A DNA stretch of 64,000 bases from Sphingorhabdus sp. EL138 (GTDB lineage: Bacteria > Pseudomonadota > Alphaproteobacteria > Sphingomonadales > Sphingomonadaceae): NCBI RefSeq assembly GCF_900258045.1, contig NZ_OGVD01000003.1:62001-126000 (forward strand), read 5' to 3'. Below are positions 53,676 through 60,910 of the stretch, piece after piece (position 1 is the stretch's first letter; each line of letters opens with the position of its first letter). The translations under genes were made by a program, and so were the position numbers. The notes under the pieces were generated by a model. That model was not told where the DNA came from and did not search any database. It was given only the letters and a program-made list of their open reading frames with translations.

Positions 53676-54256
53676 GGATTCAGCCATGGCCATCGCTCCA
53701 GATCCTCTGGCCGGTCGCAGTCATGTAATGTCTCCAATAACTCAAAGCCAATGTCATGCTGTCTCAAACGATCAAGCGTATCGGGCATAACATGTTCTGT
53801 GCTCCAGCGCATATTCTGGAATAGAAAAGGATAGGGTTTTGCTAAACCAATAAGATAGTAGCCGCCGTCATCTGCTGGTCCAATAACTACATCGGATTTT
53901 TGCAAAGCATTGATTGCCGCGTTCACATGGTGGGCGGATAGATCAGGTGTATCGGAGCCCAAGAATATGACCGGTGCGGGGTCCATCGCGGCCAACAGAC
54001 GGCTGGTCAGATCGCCTTCTACCTGCGGCACATAGGACAGGTCGCTACCCAACCATCTGGCAATGGTATTCGCATCGCCGCCGCTATACTGGATTTCAAT
54101 CGGCTGACTGATTTGCTTCAGTATCTCTACGGTCCGCTCGGTCAGCTGCATATGTACGGCGGCCGCCCCGTCTGCGCCCAATGCCGGGATCAGGCGTGTT
54201 TTTGCAGATCCCGGCACCGGATAGCGGGTGAAGAGCACTAACCGAACAGTGTTCAT
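53672..54256 (-). CDS. DUF2064 / TIGR04282-type glycosyltransferase-like protein
   Basis: A 194-residue nucleotidyl/glycosyltransferase-fold protein. LVLFTRYPVPGSAKTRLIPALGADGAA gives the pyrophosphorylase-like nucleotide loop, GSDTPDLSAHHV the metal site and GPADDGGYYLIGL the family signature. The family is often beside TIGR04283 proteins in arsenosugar clusters. It is translationally coupled to the GT2 gene by a four-base overlap and divergent from the small secreted protein at 54450. Confidence 0.88.
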   Translation of the reverse strand: MNTVRLVLFTRYPVPGSAKTRLIPALGADGAAAVHMQLTERTVEILKQISQPIEIQYSGGDANTIARWLGSDLSYVPQVEGDLTSRLLAAMDPAPVIFLGSDTPDLSAHHVNAAINALQKSDVVIGPADDGGYYLIGLAKPYPFLFQNMRWSTEHVMPDTLDRLRQHDIGFELLETLHDCDRPEDLERWPWLNP

Positions 54257-54343
54257 GAGCCGGTTCCAGCCAAAAAAAGCATGCTTTAATAGTCCTTATG
54301 ATGGCCGCTGAGTAGCAGATGGTTCGATTGAGACGGCTATTTC

Positions 54344-54381
54344 GTTACATAAATTGCAGTATTTTCAAACCGACCTGTAAC
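54344..54381. promoter_or_regulatory. Separated GTTACAT and CTGTAAC half-sites
   Basis: GTTACATA at 54344-54351 and CCTGTAAC at 54374-54381 point towards each other in the 193-base divergent region between the TIGR04282-type gene and the small secreted protein gene. They resemble the arms of the 50730 palindrome but with wider spacing. Confidence 0.35.
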
Positions 54382-54449
54382 AAAAAACCATTTTTCTCCG
54401 AAATTGTATTGAGGGTTCAAAACCCGGACCAAAAATTTAGGAGTATGAT

Positions 54450-54785
54450 ATGAAAATGCTGAGCTTATCTGTAGCAGCACTATCTGTGATGATCGCGGCA
54501 CCGGCGTTGGCGTCAGGCGGTGGTGGCGGTGGTGGCGGTTATAGTGGAGGCGGTTTTGGCGCGTCTCAACCACGTGACCCCCGCGCTGCAGCTTATAGTA
54601 AGGGCAAAAGAGCTTTCAAAAAGCGAATTACTTGCAAGAAGTGTGAGTATAAGGGCGGCTTTACCGATGGTAAAACGGCGCGTGAAGTTGCTGCCAGGGT
54701 GAAAGCTGGCGAATTTGATCTGAAGGCCAAACAGCGACAGGCCGTGCTCTACTATATGTCGGAACGCTATAGCATCGCGCCTTGA
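54450..54785 (+). CDS. Small secreted glycine-rich CxxC protein
   Basis: A 111-residue protein. A signal peptide (MKMLSLSVAALSVMIAAPALA) is followed by a glycine run (SGGGGGGGGYSGGGFG) and a basic region with one CxxC (ITCKKCEYKGGFTDGKTA). The C-terminal part (AREVAARVKAGEFDLKAKQRQAV) is predicted helical. The CxxC could bind As(III), zinc or copper, or be redox active. I know no named family. Its stop overlaps the TTG start of the next gene, so the two are coupled. AGGAG lies before the ATG. Confidence 0.75.
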   Translation: MKMLSLSVAALSVMIAAPALASGGGGGGGGYSGGGFGASQPRDPRAAAYSKGKRAFKKRITCKKCEYKGGFTDGKTAREVAARVKAGEFDLKAKQRQAVLYYMSERYSIAP

Positions 54786-56803
54786 TTCAACAATCATCTG
54801 TCGCCCGTCCCAACGGCGTGGTGACCGGCTTTTCCACAATATTGACAGTGGTAGCGGCAATTGCCGTTACCACTGGACTTCTGTTGTTGTCGCACAGTGA
54901 TGACGGCGCGGTCCTTCCCTATGTTGCGTTGCTAAGCCTTGGTAGCTTAACCGTATTCATTGGTATCTGGCGATCAACGGCACTGACGGCCAGAATGGTT
55001 TTTGGCGTTGCGCTGATTCTTCATGTTGTAGCGATTTTTGGCTTTGCGGCCTTTGAAGATGACTATTTCCGGTTTATTTGGGATGGCTGGCGACTGATAA
55101 TCTCCGGCTCTCCCTATGGTATCGCGCCTGCCGACTTTTTTGGAAAGTCGCTCCCCGACAACGGTCTTGCACTGACCTTGGACGGGGTAAATAATCCGCA
55201 TTTGCCGACAATTTATGGCCCGACGCTGCAATTCATATTCTCGCTTGCCTATCTGTTCGCCGGTACAGATCCGGCAGGGTTGCGGATATTTTTTGCGGTA
55301 ATCAACCTGATCCTGGTGTTTTTGCTGCTGCGATGGACCAGTCCTGAAAAGGCGGCCTTATATGCTTGGTGCCCTCTGGTACTGGCGGAAACAATCATCC
55401 ACATCCATCCCGATGGGATAATGGCGATGCTGTTGCTCGCGGGCATATTATTGGCGAAGCACTATCCGCTGTTGGCTGGTCTGTTCTTCGGACTTGCGGC
55501 CGGTGCCAAGATTGTGGCGCTCGCTCTTTGGCCCCTGCTTTTGCGCATGGGGTGGCGGGCCGTGGCATCCGCTATCGCAACACTGGCGCTTATCTATGGT
55601 ATTTTTCTGGTCCAGGGGCAGGGTGCCGGTTTCGATTCAACCGGCGTTTTTGCGGCGGACTGGTATTATAATCCCATGGGCTTTGCGTTGCTTGATGTGC
55701 TGTTGCCTTCATCAATAGCAAGGCTGAGCGCCGCATTGATCGGTATTGGCATCATCATGGTTCTGCATGCGCGTACGCGCAGTTTGGAAGTCGCGCCGAT
55801 AGCAATGATCTTCGGTGCCATATTGCTATTCGCACCGGCGGTGAATGCCTGGTATTTGTTGTGGATATTGCCGTTTGCGACAAAAAGCCGCATGGTCTGG
55901 CCTTTCGCGGCGGCGGTTGCATTGCCGCTTAGCTATCTGACAGGACTTAACCTTGAAAACCCGGCGTTGAGGGATTTCGAGGTGCACTGGATGGCTTGGG
56001 CGGCTCAGATCATCATATTGCTGGCCGCTGTCTGCTGGGATTATCGGCGTTTTCAAAGAGAAAAGAAAGCCAGTGATTCTGCAGAGGTTTTGTGCACACC
56101 AATAGCGCGGGCCCAAGTTGCGGTTATCATCCCGGCAATGAACGAGGAAAATTCTATCGGAGAGGTCGTTCGCGATATTGGATCGCAGAACTGGTCTGAG
56201 CCACCTTGCATCATTGTCGCCGATAATGGCTCTACGGACAGGACGGTCGAACAGGCCTTGGCCGCCGGAGCGATAATTGTACGCGAACCAAAGCGTGGCT
56301 ATGGCGCTGCATGTTTGGCAGGCATATCCGCCGCCCCACCAGCTACGAATATATTTCTGTTCATGGACGGTGATGGTGCAGATGTGCCGGAGGAAGGGCC
56401 TCCTTTGATTAAGCCGCTGACAGACGGCGCGGCTGATCTGGTCATCGGATCACGGGCACTGGGGCAGAAGCAGACCGGGGCCATGACCTTCCCGCAACAG
56501 TTTGGGAATTGGCTTGCGACCCAATTGGTTTGGCTGATTTGGGGCACGAGAATGACTGATCTCGGGCCATTTCGCGCTATTCGGGCTGATGTGCTTGATC
56601 GCCTGAATATGGCGGACAGGGATTTTGGCTGGACCGTTGAGATGCAGGTAAAAGCTGTACAACAGAATATGCGCATAACCGAACGCCCGGCCAATTACCG
56701 CCGCCGTGTCGGTATATCAAAAATATCCGGTACGGTCCGCGGCGTGCTGCTCGCAGGGAACAAGATATTATATGTGATCGGACGGGAAGCGTTCTTCCGT
56801 TAA
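54782..56803 (+). CDS. GT-C mannosyltransferase-like / GT2 fusion protein
   Basis: A 673-residue two-part protein. Residues 1 to about 425 contain ten or more membrane helices with FEDDYFRFIWDGWRLIISGSPYGIAP, the acidic loop-1 motif of GT-C (GT87/PMT-like) enzymes that use polyprenyl-phosphate sugars. Residues about 440-673 form a cytosolic GT2 domain of the dolichyl-phosphate-mannose-synthase type: VAVIIPAMNEENSIGEVVRDI, IIVADNGSTDRT, PKRGYGAACLAGI and FLFMDGDGADVPEE. A single polypeptide could thus make a lipid-linked sugar and use it. It starts at a TTG overlapping the previous stop and ends four bases into the convergent DUF547 gene. Confidence 0.85.
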   Translation: MIQQSSVARPNGVVTGFSTILTVVAAIAVTTGLLLLSHSDDGAVLPYVALLSLGSLTVFIGIWRSTALTARMVFGVALILHVVAIFGFAAFEDDYFRFIWDGWRLIISGSPYGIAPADFFGKSLPDNGLALTLDGVNNPHLPTIYGPTLQFIFSLAYLFAGTDPAGLRIFFAVINLILVFLLLRWTSPEKAALYAWCPLVLAETIIHIHPDGIMAMLLLAGILLAKHYPLLAGLFFGLAAGAKIVALALWPLLLRMGWRAVASAIATLALIYGIFLVQGQGAGFDSTGVFAADWYYNPMGFALLDVLLPSSIARLSAALIGIGIIMVLHARTRSLEVAPIAMIFGAILLFAPAVNAWYLLWILPFATKSRMVWPFAAAVALPLSYLTGLNLENPALRDFEVHWMAWAAQIIILLAAVCWDYRRFQREKKASDSAEVLCTPIARAQVAVIIPAMNEENSIGEVVRDIGSQNWSEPPCIIVADNGSTDRTVEQALAAGAIIVREPKRGYGAACLAGISAAPPATNIFLFMDGDGADVPEEGPPLIKPLTDGAADLVIGSRALGQKQTGAMTFPQQFGNWLATQLVWLIWGTRMTDLGPFRAIRADVLDRLNMADRDFGWTVEMQVKAVQQNMRITERPANYRRRVGISKISGTVRGVLLAGNKILYVIGREAFFR

Positions 56804-57750
56804 GCTTGGGCTGCTTTCGCGCGCCGCCGCCGGATGAAAAATATGATCCCGCCAACTAGCACCAACAGAACGCCGCCAGCTGCAACGCCGAGAATGGGGT
56901 TTGACCTTATGAGCCATAGGGGCGAGATAAAGTTGGAGTTCTCGGCCGAACCCGGTCCTTTGCTGTCATTGAGCCGCCAGTCATATTCCAGAAATGTGAT
57001 TTCCATATCACCGCTATCGAGCGCTTCAATGTCGTCAGCAGACAGACCAAGACTGTCTGCATAGAGCGCGAAAAATTCGTCCAGCGTTTCAGCGCCGCGC
57101 CAACCCTGTTCAAAATCATCGCCATACCAGTTGAAGATGCTCGACACGGCGAGATTTCCGTCCTCAAGCCGGTTGCGGGTGCGGTCGCTCAAGAACCCCT
57201 TGGTCATCATATCCAATTGCTGGTCCAGCTTGCTGCCAACAAAGGCTTCGTTGAGCAAGGCCGGGCAACCAATGCTTGCACAGTTCACACCAAAATGGAT
57301 GCGTGGGTCATTATATAGTCCGCTGCCGCGGATAATATCATGCTCGATGTTATCCAGAGATAATGTCTCTCCCAAAAGCGGAATAAAGGCCATTTGCCAT
57401 GGTGACTCGGTCAACGATCCCAGCTCCTTGATCGACACCAGATCGGGATATTGGGTGAGAATTAGCTCAACCGTCCAAGCGTTATAGGCATTGATCAAAA
57501 ACGCGAGCTGATGCGGTTTCGACCAGCCATCAAACTCCTCGCGGCTGACTTTTGCCATCGCATCCAGATAGGATTTCAGAGCAGCGCGATCCTCTTCAAA
57601 CTTCGCATAGTTTACGGTTGAGGAACTGCCATCGGGCACCATCTCGACATTATCGGTCAAAAGAGCATCCCAGCTGGAATGGTCAAAATCTGCCGCCTGT
57701 ACGGGTGCAGATGCCAGAAGTGACAATATGGCGATATAACGATGTTTCAT
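56800..57750 (-). CDS. DUF547 protein with C-terminal membrane anchor
   Basis: A 316-residue protein. The signal peptide ends in APVQAAD. The DUF547 core carries FLINAYNAWTVELILTQYP, then LSLDNIEHDIIRGSGLYNDPRIHFGVNCASIGCPALLNEAF, the family hallmark with conserved Asn, His and Cys. The end is a hydrophobic helix (ILGVAAGGVLLVLVGGIIFF) and RRRR, so it is a type I membrane protein or carries a sorting-type tail. DUF547 proteins frequently accompany arsenosugar-type genes, but their chemistry is unknown. The ATG at 57750 starts the signal peptide. Confidence 0.88.
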   Translation of the reverse strand: MKHRYIAILSLLASAPVQAADFDHSSWDALLTDNVEMVPDGSSSTVNYAKFEEDRAALKSYLDAMAKVSREEFDGWSKPHQLAFLINAYNAWTVELILTQYPDLVSIKELGSLTESPWQMAFIPLLGETLSLDNIEHDIIRGSGLYNDPRIHFGVNCASIGCPALLNEAFVGSKLDQQLDMMTKGFLSDRTRNRLEDGNLAVSSIFNWYGDDFEQGWRGAETLDEFFALYADSLGLSADDIEALDSGDMEITFLEYDWRLNDSKGPGSAENSNFISPLWLIRSNPILGVAAGGVLLVLVGGIIFFIRRRRAKAAQA

Positions 57751-57873
57751 GTCGAACCTTGCAGAATGAATATGTGGTCTGTCCCTAGTGTATGACCAAT
57801 ATTCGTCCCAAAACCGACAAGCGTTACAAGGCAGCAAAAAATGACCAGATGCGAATATGCCCGCCGTGCTTAT

Positions 57874-58455
57874 TCATTTTGTGTCAACGATATAAACAGC
57901 CTGCTGATAGAATTTTGCCAATCTATGGATTTCGCTGTGACGAAGGGTGAAGCCCATCCGATCAAAAGTTTCCAGCCATTCGTCATGTGACCTGTTGCTA
58001 TGGGGATGACCAATAAATTCCATGTTGGTAATCTTGTCAGTCAGCTTGGTGTAAGCGGCCTGAAATGGAGTGTCATAGACATCTTCCACAATGATCAATC
58101 TTTTTGACACGCGCGCAGCTTCCTGCAGGATTTTGTCAGGGTTAGCTATATGGTGCAACACGGTAAGGAGCAACGCGGCGTCAAATGATTGGTCTGCGAA
58201 TGGCATGGTATCGCCATCATATATTGTGGGTTTCAGGTCTTCAGAGATGCTATTGTCCGCGATATCCAGTGCCATCACGCACAGTCCGTGTTCGCGGAAA
58301 ACCTTTACAACGCTACCCGGACCAGAACCAACTTCCAGCAGATGGTCTCCACGCTCTATCCAGTCTTTTGTGAGCCTGTACTTTCTCTGAGCATCCATTT
58401 TCCAAATAGTGAATACGGCCGGGCCCAGAAGAGGAGTTTTCCAAAAAAGCTGCAT
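57874..58455 (-). CDS. Class I SAM-dependent methyltransferase
   Basis: A 193-residue methyltransferase. Motif I is LLEVGSGPGSVVKVF, motif II-like MALDIADNS, and the post-I region DGDTMPFADQSFDAALLLTVLHHI is the Methyltransf_11 pattern. The substrate is unknown; it lacks the Cys set of ArsM. It is oriented with the DUF547 gene and lies 123 bases from it, so it is probably the last member of the arsenic cluster. Confidence 0.85.
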   Translation of the reverse strand: MQLFWKTPLLGPAVFTIWKMDAQRKYRLTKDWIERGDHLLEVGSGPGSVVKVFREHGLCVMALDIADNSISEDLKPTIYDGDTMPFADQSFDAALLLTVLHHIANPDKILQEAARVSKRLIIVEDVYDTPFQAAYTKLTDKITNMEFIGHPHSNRSHDEWLETFDRMGFTLRHSEIHRLAKFYQQAVYIVDTK

Positions 58456-58757
58456 TTAGTTTCGCCCGGTAACGGTAACATCCAATATTGGTACTGCCAG
58501 CAATATCTATAGGGCTAGTAAAACTCCATGCCAAAACCCTTTGAACAATAGGCTTTCTATGTCCGAACCCAGCTGTGCATAGGATCATGCGAGGTCGTAT
58601 TTACCGGATCGACCGACGTCGCCAAGCTGATGTGCTCGATGCAACATATGTCTGTTTTAGGGATTTTGGCTTATTGAGTATCGGTATTTAAGGATGTTCA
58701 GGCTGGGTGACCCAATGTCCGCTATTCCACGAAAGGGGACACTGGAGGGCAAAGGCT
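58456..58757. other. Intergenic region, no gene seen
   Basis: A 302-base gap. It contains GTCCGCTATTCC...GGGGACA near 58717, loosely like the hairpin elements of the island, and nothing else I can support. Confidence 0.35.
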
Positions 58758-59621
58758 TTATCCTACCATTCTTTTCAAAGCACCTTCATGCTTATCGACA
58801 AAATGATGCTTCAGCGCGCCGAGGATATGCGCGCCCAGTATGATATAGAGTAGATAAGGTAGAATATATTTATGGAATGTTCCCCAAATTATATATGCGT
58901 CGCTCTCTCCCCAGAACGGCTCCACTTCCAGCGCAAAGATATAGGTTGGATATCCATGAAAACTGGTCATCACATATCCAGTCACGGGCACAGCCAACAT
59001 CATCAGGTACAACATGATATGTGCCCGGTGCGCCCATCTATGCTCCACCGGTTTGAGTGATGCATCGAGCGCGGGACGTCTTGATTTTTGGTTCCAAAGT
59101 AACCGAGCTACAAGCAGAACGAAAACCAGCACTCCTATTGTTTTATGCACGACATAATAGTGATTTCGGAACCACGTATCCTCCGGGATCATCGATGCAA
59201 AAATACCTATGGGAATAAGAATAATGAACAATATCGCTGTCGTCCAGTGAAGCATGCGCGAAACAAATCCGTAGCGATCAGATTCGTTTTCCAGGCGTAA
59301 TTCCAGCGCGTTGCTGGTTTTGGCTTGCCTATAGGCAGCCAGCAAAAGCATTAACGCAGCTCCAAGCGCAACGGCTGTCTGCAACCACAACATGATCGGC
59401 TTTGCGGAATCCATCGGGGTCTGATTTGGCTTCGGGTTTTCCAGTATGCCTGTTCCCAATATTATCACGAACCATATGACGATCGCCAAACACCCCATTG
59501 CAGCAAGTAACGTGCCGAATGCACGGACCCGGGGCGTGCGATAATTCATGAACCACGCGGTCAAAACCGATGAGATAATGATCGCCAGTGCAATCCAGCT
59601 TTCACCATTTGATATGGCCAT
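58758..59621 (-). CDS. Cytochrome b561 with extra N-terminal membrane part
   Basis: A 287-residue membrane protein. The C-terminal 180 residues are a Ni-hydrogenase/b561-type cytochrome b: SRMLHWTTAILFIILIP, HYYVVHKTIGVLVFVLLVARLLW, HRWAHRAHIMLYLMMLAVPVTGY and YILPYLLYIILGAHILGALKHHFVDKHEGALKRM, in which the His pairs ligate two hemes. The first 105 residues add three helices and are not part of the usual 180-residue b561. It likely passes electrons from quinol or ascorbate-like donors. Confidence 0.88.
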   Translation of the reverse strand: MAISNGESWIALAIIISSVLTAWFMNYRTPRVRAFGTLLAAMGCLAIVIWFVIILGTGILENPKPNQTPMDSAKPIMLWLQTAVALGAALMLLLAAYRQAKTSNALELRLENESDRYGFVSRMLHWTTAILFIILIPIGIFASMIPEDTWFRNHYYVVHKTIGVLVFVLLVARLLWNQKSRRPALDASLKPVEHRWAHRAHIMLYLMMLAVPVTGYVMTSFHGYPTYIFALEVEPFWGESDAYIIWGTFHKYILPYLLYIILGAHILGALKHHFVDKHEGALKRMVG

Positions 59622-59693
59622 TGGGTTTCCCTTTGTATCTGGAAGTTATAGTTGTTGCGTCATCAATGTTCTGTATCGGGCAATGGCAGCACT

Positions 59694-60335
59694 TTAGTCG
59701 ACTTGCGTAATCATGGTTTCGCTTGATTTGCGTACCTTTGGCATCGGCAAGAGCCAATCGCCCGTCGGATCACGATATCCCAACGGCAAAAGCACAACGG
59801 ATCGCAGGCCGCGTTCTTTCAGGCCCAGAATTTTGTCCACCGCGGCGGGATCAAACCCTTCCATCGGTGTGCTGTCGACTTCCTGCTCTGCGGCGGCGAC
59901 CAAGGCTACCCCCAAGGCAATATAGGCTTGACGTGCCGTATGGGCGTAGTTGACCTCGGCTTCGCGAGGCACATAATTGGCCTTCAGGTTGCCATAATAG
60001 TCGTGTATCAGCGGTATCTCGCCTCGTGCTTTGATATTCAGTGTGGTCACTTCGTCGATACGTTCATTGGTATAATTGTCCCAAGCCGCAAAAATCAGAA
60101 GATGAGAGCCGTCGGTAATAGGTGTCTGGTCGCCAGCGGCCATGCGAATTTTGGCCAGAACTTTCGGATTGGTAACCAGTATAATCTCAAACGGCTGTGT
60201 ACCACTTGACGTAGGTGCCAGGCGAATAGCCTCAAGAATGGCGTCCACCTTTTCCTGCGGTACCTTTTTGGCAGGATCCATCTTCTTGGTGGCATAGCGC
60301 CAGTTCAACAATTCGATCAGGGTTTTATCGGTCAT
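59694..60335 (-). CDS. Nitroreductase-family NAD(P)H oxidoreductase
   Basis: A 213-residue FMN protein of the NfsB type. LLNWRYATKKMDPAKKVPQEKVDAILEAIRLAPTSSGTQPFEIILV gives the FMN phosphate loop (RYATKK, PTSSGTQP), and the C-terminal LPLGYRDPTGDWLLPMPKVRKS matches NAD(P)H-dependent oxidoreductases of the group. It is divergent from an HxlR regulator at 60461, the usual arrangement for quinone/electrophile-induced nitroreductases. Confidence 0.92.
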   Translation of the reverse strand: MTDKTLIELLNWRYATKKMDPAKKVPQEKVDAILEAIRLAPTSSGTQPFEIILVTNPKVLAKIRMAAGDQTPITDGSHLLIFAAWDNYTNERIDEVTTLNIKARGEIPLIHDYYGNLKANYVPREAEVNYAHTARQAYIALGVALVAAAEQEVDSTPMEGFDPAAVDKILGLKERGLRSVVLLPLGYRDPTGDWLLPMPKVRKSSETMITQVD

Positions 60336-60460
60336 CTAGTAGTTCCTCTTGTCAGAGCTCTTGTTAGCCAGTATACTTTTGTAACCGACGATATATTGGG
60401 AACTGGATCTTCCCGCAAGAAGGCACATTTTTGAGCCTTGGTTACATGGAAGGAACTAGT
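60336..60460. promoter_or_regulatory. Divergent control region, nitroreductase/HxlR
   Basis: A TATACTTTTGTAAC sequence near 60373-60386 resembles YodB/HxlR-type operators (TACT-TTTGTAA). A GTTACATG copy lies at 60441-60448, 12 bases before the HxlR start. Confidence 0.4.
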
Positions 60461-60856
60461 ATGTCAGAATCAGAATCCGTTTCGCAGCAATGCCCTGATT
60501 GCAAACGCATAAACGAGGTTCTGACCCGCGTTGGCGACCGCTGGAGCGTACTGGTGATCATATCGCTTTCCCAGTATGGGACGCTGCGGTTCAATGAACT
60601 GAAACGCAATCTGGGAATCTCGCAACGGATGCTCAGTCGTACCTTGCGCGAGCTGGAGCGGGACGGTCTTGTCAATCGCACCTACCATCCGACCATTCCG
60701 CCCAAGGTAGAATATAACCTGACAGCAATGGGCGAGTCATTTTGTGAACCCGTTAACGCGTTGGGACATTGGGCACTGAAGAACCTCTCCAGAATCGACG
60801 CAGCTCGTGAGAGTTTCGATATTGCAAAAGAGATGCAAAACGCGGCGTCCGCTTAG
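60461..60856 (+). CDS. HxlR-family transcriptional regulator
   Basis: A 131-residue winged-helix regulator. CPDCKRINEVLTRVGDRWSVLVIISLS shows the HxlR start with a redox-capable Cys (CPDC), RFNELKRNLGISQRMLSRTLRELERDGLVNRTYHPTIPPKVEYNLT is the DNA-binding core given as landmarks. The Cys residues suggest oxidant or electrophile sensing, as in YodB. The ATG at 60461 has AAGGA eight bases upstream and is preferred over 60431. It probably controls the nitroreductase gene and itself. Confidence 0.92.
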   Translation: MSESESVSQQCPDCKRINEVLTRVGDRWSVLVIISLSQYGTLRFNELKRNLGISQRMLSRTLRELERDGLVNRTYHPTIPPKVEYNLTAMGESFCEPVNALGHWALKNLSRIDAARESFDIAKEMQNAASA

Positions 60857-60910
60857 CGTTTGTCTACGCGCCCAGTACGGACATTGGATAGTTAGTCAAT
60901 ACAGGATGCT

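Noticed and set aside
60340-60458. TAGTTCCT / AGGAACTA inverted repeat in the nitroreductase/HxlR region
   Set aside because: Each arm is simply the ribosome-binding region of one of the two divergent genes.
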